A stretch of 64,000 nt of DNA from Podarcis raffonei (Eukaryota > Chordata > Lepidosauria > Squamata > Lacertidae), in the NCBI RefSeq assembly GCF_027172205.1, contig NC_070614.1:40368001-40432000 (forward strand), in the 5' to 3' direction. A model generated the notes under the pieces. The model was given only the letters and a program-made list of their open reading frames with translations, was not told the DNA's origin and ran no database searches. This document shows positions 20,501 through 29,108 of this stretch, one piece after another (the stretch's first letter is position 1; every line of letters starts with the position of its first letter). The position numbers and the translations under genes are program-made.

Positions 20501-23500
20501 ATATGGAACAGTCGACCTGGGCTGCTTTGACAACGGACCAAAATGAACCTGGGACCAGTAACTCGCACTTGGCTGCAATGGCGTTGATTCCGAGCAAGAG
20601 TGACCAAAGCCCACTGTCCCCCAGGCCCATTGCCAAATCGCCAGCCAGCGAGGAGGCCAGCTCCCCAAAGCTGAGCATTCAGAGCCTCTCAAGTTCTCCT
20701 GATGAGCACAGGACACCTACGTCCTGCTGGAAACGCCGTGCCAAGTTCCGGTCAACATCTGAGCAGGTGCCACCTCCTCAAGCATCACGTCCTGCTGGCG
20801 AGACTCCGTCCCCACTGCTCTCCCTAGCCCTGCCGCTCTCCCTCTCTCCACACGGGGGCGACAGAGAGCTCCATGCCCCCGAGGCCCCCGTCCTGCTGCT
20901 CCTTTCCCGCTTTTCCCAGGCTGAGGATCCCAGCCGTAGCTTGGTGACACCGGCCACCTTGCAAGGGCTGCTGCACTACGTCACAAGAAGCCCCGTCCCC
21001 TCCTCTCGCTGCCTCCGGCTGCTGCATCGCCTCACCTGCAACCCCACTTGCCTGGAGGCCTTTGTGCGTTCCTACGGCGCTTCGCTCATCCATGCCTGGC
21101 TGATCCTTGGCGTGTCGCCTGAGCAGGTGGCGGCGGCTGTTACTGCCGAGGAAGAGGGGGAAGAGGCGGAGCCAAGAAGCCTGGATCCCGGGGAGCACGA
21201 CGCCAGGAGGTTCAAGGAACTTGGTGTGTGGATTTTCTGTTATCTCTGCATTCCAGCGTAGCGGTTCTTAAACTTTCCCCCCACTAGTAAATAAAACATT
21301 CCTGGAAATCTCAAAAGGCCACTTAATAACCCCCCTTTTTTGGGGGGGGGCGTTCTGTACATCAAACCACATGTACAACTCTCATTACAGTTGGCATTTG
21401 ATAATGCCTTTCTAATGCAATGGATGTATTGGGAGCTTTTGAACAGAGTTCAGGGAAGTCTAGCTTGGCTCATCAGAAAAATAAACCATATAATTGTAGA
21501 GTTTGAAGGGACCACAAGGGTCTTCTAGTCCAAGCCCCTGCAATGCAAGGATCTTTTTGCTCAACATGGGGCTCAAACCCACAACCCTGAGAGTCTCATC
21601 CTCTACCAACTGAGCTACCCCAGGGACTAGGAGTTGAGGGCGAAGTATTGATATTCCACAGCCCTTCTGTGGAGCACCCAAAAGGAGACCACCAAAAAGG
21701 TGGTCTACTGAGGATGATTTGAGAACCTCTGTTCTAGGATATTAGAATTCAATCCTGCATAGTTGTTGTTTTTTGAGTGGTTCCTCATATTAAAGAGGGC
21801 TTCTGAACCAGGTATTCTCATGTTGAAGATACTGTGGTGTCTCACTTTAGTGGGTCTTTGGCTCATTGGAAAGCCAGTTGGTTTGTTGGGGTACTGTGGT
21901 TCCTAGTCTGTCTTTGCCACAGGCCATGCTATTAGCTGATGCTCAGCAGGCCTTTGCCTCTGAAGTGGTTTTCAGTGTTGGAACGTGTAAAGCGACCTTA
22001 AGGAGAGCCCTTATGGTAGTGTATGAAACCACTTTTCCCCTCACCGCTGTGTAATTGAAGTCCCCTCCACCTCACCCCAGCTGACGTAGGCTGGGGTTGA
22101 GGCTTCAGATCAGAGAGAGCCCTTTTGCTTCCCACATGTTTTGCAGACATAAAATGGAGCATGAAATAAATTGTGGGGGGACCGCAGCTCTTGCGATACA
22201 GAAAAGGCTGACTGGGCAGTTGGGGGCAGGGCAGATGCCAAAAAGTGGGCTGGCTCCCTTCAGAGTTGATGCAGATGCCGCATCAAACAGAGGCGCTGTG
22301 TGGTGAACGCATTTCTGACCCATTCTTCCTCTTCCCCCCAGGAGAGACGCTGCTGATGAACCTTTGTGTGCAAGCGGAGTCCCCTTATGGAGTGGGTGTT
22401 CTCACCCACATGCTGCTGTCGGGCTCCGAATCCGATCAGGTGGCCTGTGCACTCGCCCTTCCGCTTATCTGCAGGTAAGTCTGAGGTTGCTCTGTCAAAC
22501 TGGTATGAAGAGAAGGGGATAAAAAGGATTTACTTCCTCGCGTGGTTGCAGCTTCCTCATGTGGCTACCAAAATGGTGGCGGCCATCTTGAATGAGGAGC
22601 AGCCACCGGGCTGGGACGGAGTGACCTCAGGGTTTTATTTAGCCCCAGATTCAGAAATTTGGGGGTATTGACTGTGAAACTATGGGGGAAAAAAGTATAT
22701 TACTCCTCACCACATGAACCACAAGACACTCAAAAGAGTGTATGAGAGATTTATTTTTGAAAGAGAAGCGAGAAGTGTGGAGACTGAGGAAAGAGGAAAG
22801 TGTGTGTTACTGCTGGGGGTCTGATATTTTACAATTCTCATTTTTCAGCTAATGGAAAGGGGGAGTTGGGATCCAGCAAAAGGTACTGAGGGTACAAAGC
22901 GGTTTTTTCTTTGTCTCCCATAGGAAGGATTCCCTTTGCCGGAAACTTCTGCTGGACCACTCTGGCCTGCGTCTCCTGTTAGGTGCCCTGGTGCGGGACC
23001 CCGATCCCTGCCTTGTTTTCTACGCCTTGGATTCCCTCTCCCTCCTCCTGGGCTCCCAAGCCACAAGTCTTCCCTCGCCGTCCCCCCCTGCCTCCAAGAG
23101 GCCGCGCCTGGACTCCCCGCCCCCTTGCTCTTATTGCCGCTTCATGGACGAAGGCAAGGCCGACTTGTATTTCCAGCTGGACTCTGGCACCCGGGTGCCC
23201 GTCGTGCGCCAGGTCATCAGCGACGCCTCCGAGGTCTTCTGTGCCATGCTGAGCACAGGGTTTGCAGAGTCGTGCCACACCACCGTGAGGCTGGGCGGTG
23301 TGTCTCCCGAGCCCTTCCTGGCTCTCGCGCACTTCCTCCATGGCTGCCGTGGCAAACCCTGCCCGGTGCTGGGGGTTTCGGTCCCCTTCGCTTTAGCCGA
23401 AGAAATCCTCACGGTTGCTGAGCAGTATCTCCTCCCCGAGCTCCAGTCCCTGGTTGATGACGCCATGTGCCGGGACTTCCTGCACCCCGAGACTCTAGGC

Positions 23501-23716
23501 CAGGTGTACTGCTTGGCTGAACGGCAGAACCGGCCCCGCTTGCTTCGGAAATGTGCTGCTTACACTCTCCAGGACGTGGCAAGGCCCACCTGCCAAGCCG
23601 CGGTGTTGGCCAAGCTTCTCCAATCCGTTGGGAATCCTAACAGGTTGGCTGAGGAGCTGCTCAGGGTGGTGATGGAGTCCCCGTGGGGCTCTGGTGCTGA
23701 GGTCCAGCTGGGCTGA
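14221..23716 (+). CDS. ARMC5: ARMC5, armadillo repeat-containing protein 5 (gene span)
   Basis: ARMC5 is the substrate adaptor of a CUL3 ubiquitin ligase; RPB1 of RNA polymerase II is a reported target, and human loss causes bilateral adrenal hyperplasia. Six exons (14221-14560, 16866-16973, 18247-19084, 19947-21223, 22342-22474, 22924-23716) join in phase to 1162 codons plus stop. Residues about 15-415 are armadillo repeats ([58 protein letters not shown]). An acidic run follows near 384. Residues about 445-730 form a Ser/Pro-rich linker, then helical repeats ([33 protein letters not shown]). A BTB domain starts near 975 ([17 protein letters not shown]). The ATG at 14221 opens [10 protein letters not shown], like mammalian MAAA. 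The protein is longer than human (935 residues as I recall), mostly in the linker. Confidence 0.95.
15000..15062 (-). mobile_element. CR1-like tail of a tRNA-Lys SINE
   Basis: The minus strand includes 'ggggcttggactgg' and 'ccttccaacagttctgcgac', the 3' tail of the family at 5521-5634. The tRNA head is absent. Confidence 0.5.
15166..15425 (+). mobile_element. MIR/CORE-like SINE with an internal L2-tail insertion
   Basis: The outer element has 'ggttcagatccctgctcagc', then 'gggcctgtcactctctgcct' and 'ggtgggatataaatgtaat'. Between them 15238-15300 carries 'aaccgccctgagatctgtgg' ending in ATAAATAAAATA, an L2-type 3' tail. Confidence 0.5.
15966..16600 (-). mobile_element. L2-type LINE, 3' part of ORF2
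   Basis: The minus strand encodes [40 protein letters not shown] and [20 protein letters not shown], the end of an L2/CR1-clade reverse transcriptase. Near 16,300 the frame loses similarity. The 3' end abuts a (TAA)n/(TTA)n run at 15971-16014. Confidence 0.8.
15971..16014. repeat. (TAA)n/(TTA)n microsatellite
   Basis: TAATAAT repeats switch to TTATTAT. It probably grew from the L2 3' tail. Confidence 0.8.
16866..16973 (+). CDS. ARMC5: ARMC5 exon 2
   Basis: 108 nt after TGGGTTTATAG. It encodes [20 protein letters not shown] through CQAIHEAG, one armadillo helix set. The donor G/GTTGGA is weak. Phase 1 at both ends, so skipping would keep the frame. Confidence 0.92.
16974..18246. other. ARMC5 intron 2
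   Basis: A MIR-like segment (17265-17420: 'gtgaccccaggcaaacttct', 'gctgttgtaaagattaca') is the only repeat suspected. The open frame at 17546-17974 shows no similarity and is not spliced to ARMC5. Confidence 0.5.
18247..19084 (+). CDS. ARMC5: ARMC5 exon 3
   Basis: 838 nt between CCCATTACAG and GTAACG. It holds most of the armadillo repeats, from [20 protein letters not shown] to SFQSLR, with the acidic run [16 protein letters not shown] near the end. It ends in phase 2. Confidence 0.95.
19085..19946. other. ARMC5 intron 3
   Basis: No recognised repeat or exon. The open frame at 19509-19964 runs into exon 4 in another frame and has no family match. Confidence 0.55.
19947..21223 (+). CDS. ARMC5: ARMC5 exon 4, with a long Ser/Pro linker
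   Basis: 1277 nt after CTCTGCAG. It starts [20 protein letters not shown], matching human [20 protein letters not shown], then a linker of about 290 residues rich in Ser, Pro and Glu. It resumes homology at [20 protein letters not shown] and ends KELG/GTGTGT in phase 1. Confidence 0.93.
21254..21732. mobile_element. hAT-like transposon remnant interrupted by a SINE
   Basis: The left end 'gcggttcttaaactttcc' is mirrored by 'gatttgagaacctctgttc' at the right. The family shows the AGNGGTTCTCAAAC terminus. A tRNA-Lys SINE at 21486-21622 splits it. Confidence 0.5.
21486..21622 (-). mobile_element. tRNA-Lys SINE, near full length
   Basis: The minus strand reads 'ggggtagctcagttggtaga', then an anticodon region lacking about 5 bases, a B box 'gtgggtttgagcc', and the CR1-like tail 'ggacyagaagaccc...caaactctacaatt'. 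Confidence 0.75.
22342..22474 (+). CDS. ARMC5: ARMC5 exon 5
   Basis: 133 nt between CCCCCCAG and GTAAGT. It encodes [20 protein letters not shown] and [12 protein letters not shown]; phase 1 in, phase 2 out. Confidence 0.94.
22475..22923. other. ARMC5 intron 5
   Basis: No recognised repeat. Purine-rich segment at 22,750-22,800. Confidence 0.5.
22924..23716 (+). CDS. ARMC5: ARMC5 exon 6 with BTB domain and stop
   Basis: Starts after CTCCCATAG with [21 protein letters not shown] possible nuclear signal KRPRL lies at residues 957-961. The BTB domain follows ([15 protein letters not shown] to [12 protein letters not shown]), then a C-terminal helical tail. Stop TGA at 23714-23716. Confidence 0.95.
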
Positions 23717-23855
23717 AGGATTTACAGCTCTGTCTCCTCCTGCCCTGTTCCACCCCCCCCTTCTCTCTCTCTCTCACGCACACATGCACACACATAACCG
23801 CAATATTGGCTTTATAGTGGAAACCCAAGTATGATGACAGAAGGAGTGCTAGGAG

Positions 23856-23861
23856 AATAAA
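23856..23861 (+). terminator. ARMC5: ARMC5 polyadenylation signal AATAAA
   Basis: Canonical hexamer 140 bp after the stop codon. It implies a short 3' UTR ending near 23,880. Confidence 0.7.
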
Positions 23862-24085
23862 TAGGGTGAGACTCAAAAGAATGGCCTCACAGCGGTCAAA
23901 GGGTCAACTTCTGGAGTGGGGAAGCATGTGGGGCAGTGATGTGGCAGTGAGCGCCCCACTTGATAAAGCAATTGTGTGCGTAAGGTTGGTGGAGGTGACT
24001 GCATGAGGGTGGAAAAGAATGGAGGGAGGGAGGAAGAGGGCCGGGGAAACGCTGCCACCCAAAAGGCATGGGGGAGGATTTAAAT

Positions 24086-24221
24086 CAGATGTGGGGAAAC
24101 TTTGGCCCTCCAGATGTTGCTGAACTACAACTCCCATCATCCTTGGCTGCTGACCACTCTTGCTGAGGGATGGTGGGCATTGTAGTTTAGTGACAGAAGT
24201 GCCAGAGGTTCTCCACACCTG
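24086..24221. mobile_element. Palindromic hAT MITE (ACTACAACTCCCA family), diverged
   Basis: Ends CAGATGTGGGGAAACTTTGG and, inverted, CAGGTGTGGAGAACCTCTGG. The core is 'gaactacaactcccatcatc'. The flanks ATTTAAAT and ATTAAGAT are a decayed 8-bp duplication (6 of 8). Confidence 0.7.
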
Positions 24222-27127
24222 ATTAAGATGAAAGGTGGAGGAACCAGGTGTCAGATTCCGCTTGGACGCAACAATAGCCCCTTTTGAGGAGGGTTTCTGT
24301 CAAGAGCACTTAAAAAACAAAGAACGGCCAGCCTCAATGTGATCTTGGGCACGGCAGTATGTTCAAAGTGGGCAGGATCCCTTTCTGATAGCATATCAGG
24401 AAGGGACCCCAGATTGAAAAATACAACATTTCTGAGAGTGCCATTCTGATGGCAGCTGCTCCTGGAATTGATCCTAGTCTTGGGAGGAGATGTTAAAAGG
24501 GCATGAATGTATAACTGAAGAAAGGTGAGCCATCTCACAGAGATGGGGGGGGGGCACAAAAAGAATTGATGCCACCAAGTAGTGGCAGGAATTTGCAGGA
24601 TATCAAGGAGCTTCTCTCCAGGACACGTGGAAGCACTGAGAGGAGCCTGGCCCATTTGTATAGATGGAACTATATTGCATATAAGCTATTGTACATAGAG
24701 AAATACAGACATCAAAGAGGTACTCGGAGCGTCTACCTGGCCTCAGCTTATTTCTGTGAGTGAACAAATGGGAGGTGACCAACCCTTGTTGCTGCAAAAT
24801 TGGCTGCGACCCATTTTTGAGCCAGCCTTCTGCAAACAAACCACTTGTTCCAGACCCCCACAATGGGTCTCTCACCATTAACCCCGCTCACTCTTAATGG
24901 GTGGGAGGGATTTTTCAGTGTCATCCAATGGAGGATTCTTGGCACAAGGGATAAAATGTGTCTGGTCTGCACAATTGAGTTCTCTGGCCATTGAGCAAGC
25001 TCTCGAGGGCTGGGATTTTGGATTTACACTTGCATGCCCTGTGATGCCAATCAAGCCTCACTGAATTGTGAGGCCTCTTAGCCCCCGTCCCTCCCCTCCC
25101 CACCTCCTTTCCACGCCAAGGACAGGAAACGCCTGCTTCTAACTGCATCCAGATGGTCTGGAGAACTGGCGAAGGGGAGGGAGAAACCACTTCCTGAGAG
25201 CCTGATTACTATAGAGCCTGTTCGTCTAGGATGGGGTGGGAGGGAGCGCCTTCCCCAATGGGTTCTTTCTGGGTCCCATTTTCTGTCCCGTATCATTGTT
25301 TTTGAAGGGTTGGCTGTCATCTGTTTTTTTCCATGGCGTTTATTGGGTGCTGGAAGCTGACCGCTAGCATACGTAGCCCTGCCGCTGAGGTTATGGTGTA
25401 AAATCACAGCTGGGAGATGCAGCAGAGGTATGCTGTTCCTTCCCTCTTGGGATACTTTGAAAAGGAGAGTGTGTGGATGATTTGAAGTTTTGTAAGGACT
25501 TCATTTTTTAAATGTTATTTTCTGGTCATGCTCCAGTTCCTCAGCATGTGAGAAGCATTTCCTATAATTTTATCTCTATGCCAAGAAAACAGTCACCTGC
25601 TTAATTTCTGCATGATTGGTTGCTGTAGAAGCCAGGAGAGCTGGGCGTAACACTAACGGTGGCAGCCCAGGTTCATCACGCAGCCATCATGCAGTCTCAA
25701 CATATCTGGTGCAGAAGCAAACCAGGCTGAGTGTTCCAGGGCTTGTTTTCCTTCCCGAATTCCTCCTGTGCCTGGCTCTTCTCTTGGCACAAGCCCGTTA
25801 CGCTTGTGAGTGTTTCAACCTGGGTGGAGAGTTTTTATTATGGTGCTGAAAAAGCATTCATCTGAAAAAGCCCACACTGTGAGCAGGCCACTTTCAGGAG
25901 GGCTGAGACCATACCTTGCGAAAAAGTTTCTTACAAAGTGTTCCCTTCAAAAACGTTCCCTCTACCCTAGAAAATTCAGCAAGCCCTAAACCTTGTAAGT
26001 ACAGCCCGATTCCCAAAATACTACACGGTCTGCAGTTCAAAACAACAAACCATTGCAAGGCAAAATCATGCAGGATTGTGACAGCCCATTTTAGCACACG
26101 CATGCTTACAACTCATAGGGTGCTTTCAAAGTACATCAATACTCTTTTAGATTAGGATTTTTAAAATCCTATTCAATTGGGGGCAGGGCTCAGTCTAAGT
26201 GGCTTGCCTAGGGCTGCAACTAGATGTGATGTAGAAGGTCTGTCAACAGGCAGATAAAAATCAATAGCCTTTTTGGCCTGACAGATTCACTCGTAACTAC
26301 CTAGGAAGCTTGCCTGTATCAAGTCTTGTCTATTGAATAATCTAAGAACCAGGAATGGCTTGGCAGGATCAGGCCAGTATCCCATCTTGCTCAGGGTTAA
26401 CAGGATGCCAGAGCACTGCTCTTCCTGCTGTTCTCAGCAGCTCATATTTACAGGCCTGCTGCATTGGCACAGGCCTTGTGCCTTGGAGGCACAAGCAAAG
26501 CATGTGTTCTGCTCCTGAGCCATGGACTGTGGGAAAAGGGGTAACCCTCCATCCTGACCATTTAAATATTGGGACAACACTGAGGTGATATGAACCAGGG
26601 ACTTCTGGGCTCTCAGCTCCCATGCCTAATCACAGCTCTCGCTCTCATTAGCATACCCTCTTCTTACAGACTGCTCCTAATGTCCCCCTCCTCCAGTCCT
26701 AAAGCCATCAAACCTTATGGGTACCCCAAAATTGTTATGGTCAAAAGCCCACCTCCACCAAAGCTTTTAACAATCCAGCCCTGATTTAACATTCAGGTAC
26801 GTTTATTACATATCGGAGTTCTCTTGTTCTCAGCAACTTTTTTTTTTGGCTTGCACCATTTACACCCCGTGTTTCCTCAGTCCTATAAACATCCTCTGAA
26901 TTAAATAATCTCATTTGGCACAAGGTATTAGATTCTGTCCTCGCCCCATCATGAATAACAGCTGCAGCATAGCCAAAACCCATTTCTGTCCAAAGACCTC
27001 ATGACCTCAGCTGGACTTGGAAGTTGTACATCTCTTTCCCCGTTTTGGCACCTGGAATCTTGTGAATTCCTGGGCCTCGTCAGAACTTGAAATGATACAG
27101 TACTGGAAAGTTAGTAGACCACCCTGT

Positions 27128-27340
27128 GTGCATGTGTAGGTGCAGTGCCAACTTGAATAAAATATTGTGGGGGACCAGGTAAGCCCTGCCCGACATAATC
27201 GATCGCATGACACATTGCGCACACACCAGTTGAACGGGAGTGCCCATCAACTTTGTGGGGGCCCAGCCCCCTCAAATATTTTATTGTAGGGGCCAAAGCC
27301 CCCATGGCCCTTAGGAGTTGGCCCCTATGCACACATCTAT
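27128..27340. mobile_element. Short DNA transposon with inverted ends
   Basis: Left 'ggtgcagtgccaacttgaat' with AAAATATTGTGGGGG; right 'aaatattttattgtaggggc' and 'ggagttggcccctatgcaca', the inverse. A related half is at the right edge of the window. Confidence 0.5.
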
Positions 27341-27342
27341 GG

Positions 27343-28030
27343 CCTCATCTGCACTATATGTTTAAAGCAAGATCATACAACTTTAAACCACAGTTTCCAC
27401 CTGGGAACTATAGTTTGTTAAGGTTGCTCAAAATGGTTGTGAGACCCTGTTCCCCTCTACAACTCTCAGGGTGGCTTAACAGCCAATCCCTCTTCCTAGA
27501 GAACAGAGAATTGTAGCTCTCTGGGAAGAAGTGGGGCCTCCAAAAAATTCTCCGGACCCTTAACAAACAATGCGTAGAGTCATACCTAGGCTCCCTTGTG
27601 CCCTTGGCAAGGAGCTGTATTGGCAGTGCCCCCCATCCCTAGTGCCCTTGGCAAAGAACTTGTGCCCAGTGGCCCAGGAGGAGTGAGCAAATGGGTGGGT
27701 GGGCTCCTAGCCGCTCGGAGCCAGAGAGGAGAGGTGTGATTTTTGCTCCTCCTGGGCCTGAACCTCAAACTTGGCCCTCCAGATGTTTTTGGCCTACAAC
27801 TCCCATGGCCCCTAGCTAGCAGGACCAGTGGTCAGGGATGATGGGAATTGTAGTATCAAACATCTGGAGGGCTGAATTTGAGGAATCCTGGCCTAAACCC
27901 TTGATGAGGAGCAACCTAGGTAACCTTAGGTATGCCCCTGACTACACTTACCATGATTCTTTGGGGGAAGACATGACTATTTTAAAGTGATACAATACTG
28001 CTTTAAATGTACAGTGCAGACTGTGTGTTG
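27343..28030. mobile_element. MITE-A copy 3, split by a nested insertion
   Basis: The left part (27343-27572) runs from 'ctcatctgcactatatgttt' to 'cccttaacaaac'; the right part (about 27945-28030) resumes 'tacacttaccatgattcttt' to 'gctttaaatgtacagtgcag'. About 370 bp lie between. Confidence 0.6.
27573..27944. mobile_element. Element inserted in MITE-A, itself holding a hAT MITE
   Basis: The outer ends are 'gagtcatacctaggctcc' and 'ccttaggtatgcccctgac', inverted copies. 27754-27892 is a palindromic ACTACAACTCCCA-family MITE with arms 'cctcaaacttggccctccag' and 'ctggagggctgaatttgagg'. Confidence 0.55.
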
Positions 28031-28789
28031 AGAGAGAAAGAGGGAATACGGATGTTATACATGCTTAGCTGCCAGGCTTTCTTCCCAGTGTTCAAAATCC
28101 AATTGATAACTTTTCTCCGAAGTTCACACCTTTTCCGGTTCTTACTGTTTTACTCCATAATATCCATGCCGCGCAGGGTACTGCATAAGCCTCATCTCAT
28201 TCTGCTCCCTAAAAGAAGCCAGCTGGCAGGAGCAATAGGCTGGACCTCTTCAGAAGGAGTCTCCTAAATGGCCAAGCAGCTCTCTTAGCTTTGAGCAGCT
28301 GCCACCCCACATCTTTGCCGAGCTGGTCCAAGATGTTCTGCCACCTGAGGCACAGCAGCAAAGGCTCCCCTCAAAAGCCAAAGGGGGTGAAGCAAAGTAT
28401 CCCAAAGCCAGTTAGCCCCTGAGGCTGAAAACCACAGGAGCTTAGGTAAAAATCTAAAATCAAGTAGCTCAAAAAGTTACTGCCTCTTCTTTACCACGTC
28501 CAAAACTGGCGGCCTTGCTGTCTCATGCTCCACAGCGGTGCCAGGAGCCCTCAGCAACTGCCTCCCCTCACTAGGCCTTACTTCCCTTTCCCAGAAGGTG
28601 CTTATATTCTCTTCTCTTCCATCCCCAGGCTCCCACCCTGCGGTTCTAGCCCGCTATTAACTTTCCTGCAAGATAATCCAGCCCCCAACCCCCCTGCTCA
28701 AAAGACAAGACCCCTCAGAAATGGAACCCAGGCGTCCTAGCTGGGGAGATCAGGAGGCGATTTCTACGGGCTGCTTGCTTTATTACCCT

Positions 28790-29095
28790 GTAACGCCCCC
28801 CCCCGCGCCCTATAGGGTGGGATGGGGGACCGAGTGTTTGGGGGGCAAGTTCCAGCGCGGTGGCCCCCCCTGCCGCGCGATACGCTGTGGGGCGAGGGGG
28901 GGCGTCTCCATCCTTCCTGCCCGAGCCTCGGATCCCCTTTGCCATAAATGGTCACCGCAGCGGCAGCGGCGGCAGCAGCGGCGGCGCGGCAGTCGAGCGG
29001 GGCTGCGCTCCGGGAAGGCGCGTCACTGGGGCGGGGGCCGCCCAGCAGCCAGCTACCGGCCCCGGAGTCCGGGACCCAGCCCGCGCCCGCCCGGG
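28790..29095 (+). promoter_or_regulatory. TGFB1I1: CpG-rich TGFB1I1 promoter and 5' UTR
   Basis: A GC-rich block rich in CG, with no TATA box in the usual place, ending at the start codon at 29096. It contains a CArG box at 28942. The start site is not determinable. Confidence 0.7.
28942..28951 (+). promoter_or_regulatory. TGFB1I1: CArG box (SRF site), CCATAAATGG
   Basis: A perfect CC(A/T)6GG match 145 bp upstream of the ATG inside an otherwise GC-rich island. SRF with MRTF drives many cytoskeletal and smooth-muscle genes, and Hic-5 belongs to that expression class. Confidence 0.65.
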
Positions 29096-29108
29096 ATGGA
29101 CGATCTGG
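29096..29108 (+). CDS. TGFB1I1: TGFB1I1 exon 1 coding part
   Basis: ATGGACGATCTGG/GTAAGG encodes MDDL plus one base, the short N-terminal exon typical of paxillin-family genes (human MEDLD). Confidence 0.9.

Larger units (their letters stand above)
21224..22341. other. ARMC5 intron 4
   Basis: The first 500 bp are a hAT remnant with a SINE inside it (listed). 21,740-22,341 has nothing recognised. Confidence 0.6.
23862..28800. other. Intergenic region between ARMC5 and TGFB1I1
   Basis: Holds MITEs (24086-24221, 27128-27340, 27343-28030) and a possible repeat fragment at 26340-26520. 24,230-26,300, 26,530-27,100 and 28,030-28,800 show nothing I recognise. No host gene is supported. Confidence 0.55.
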
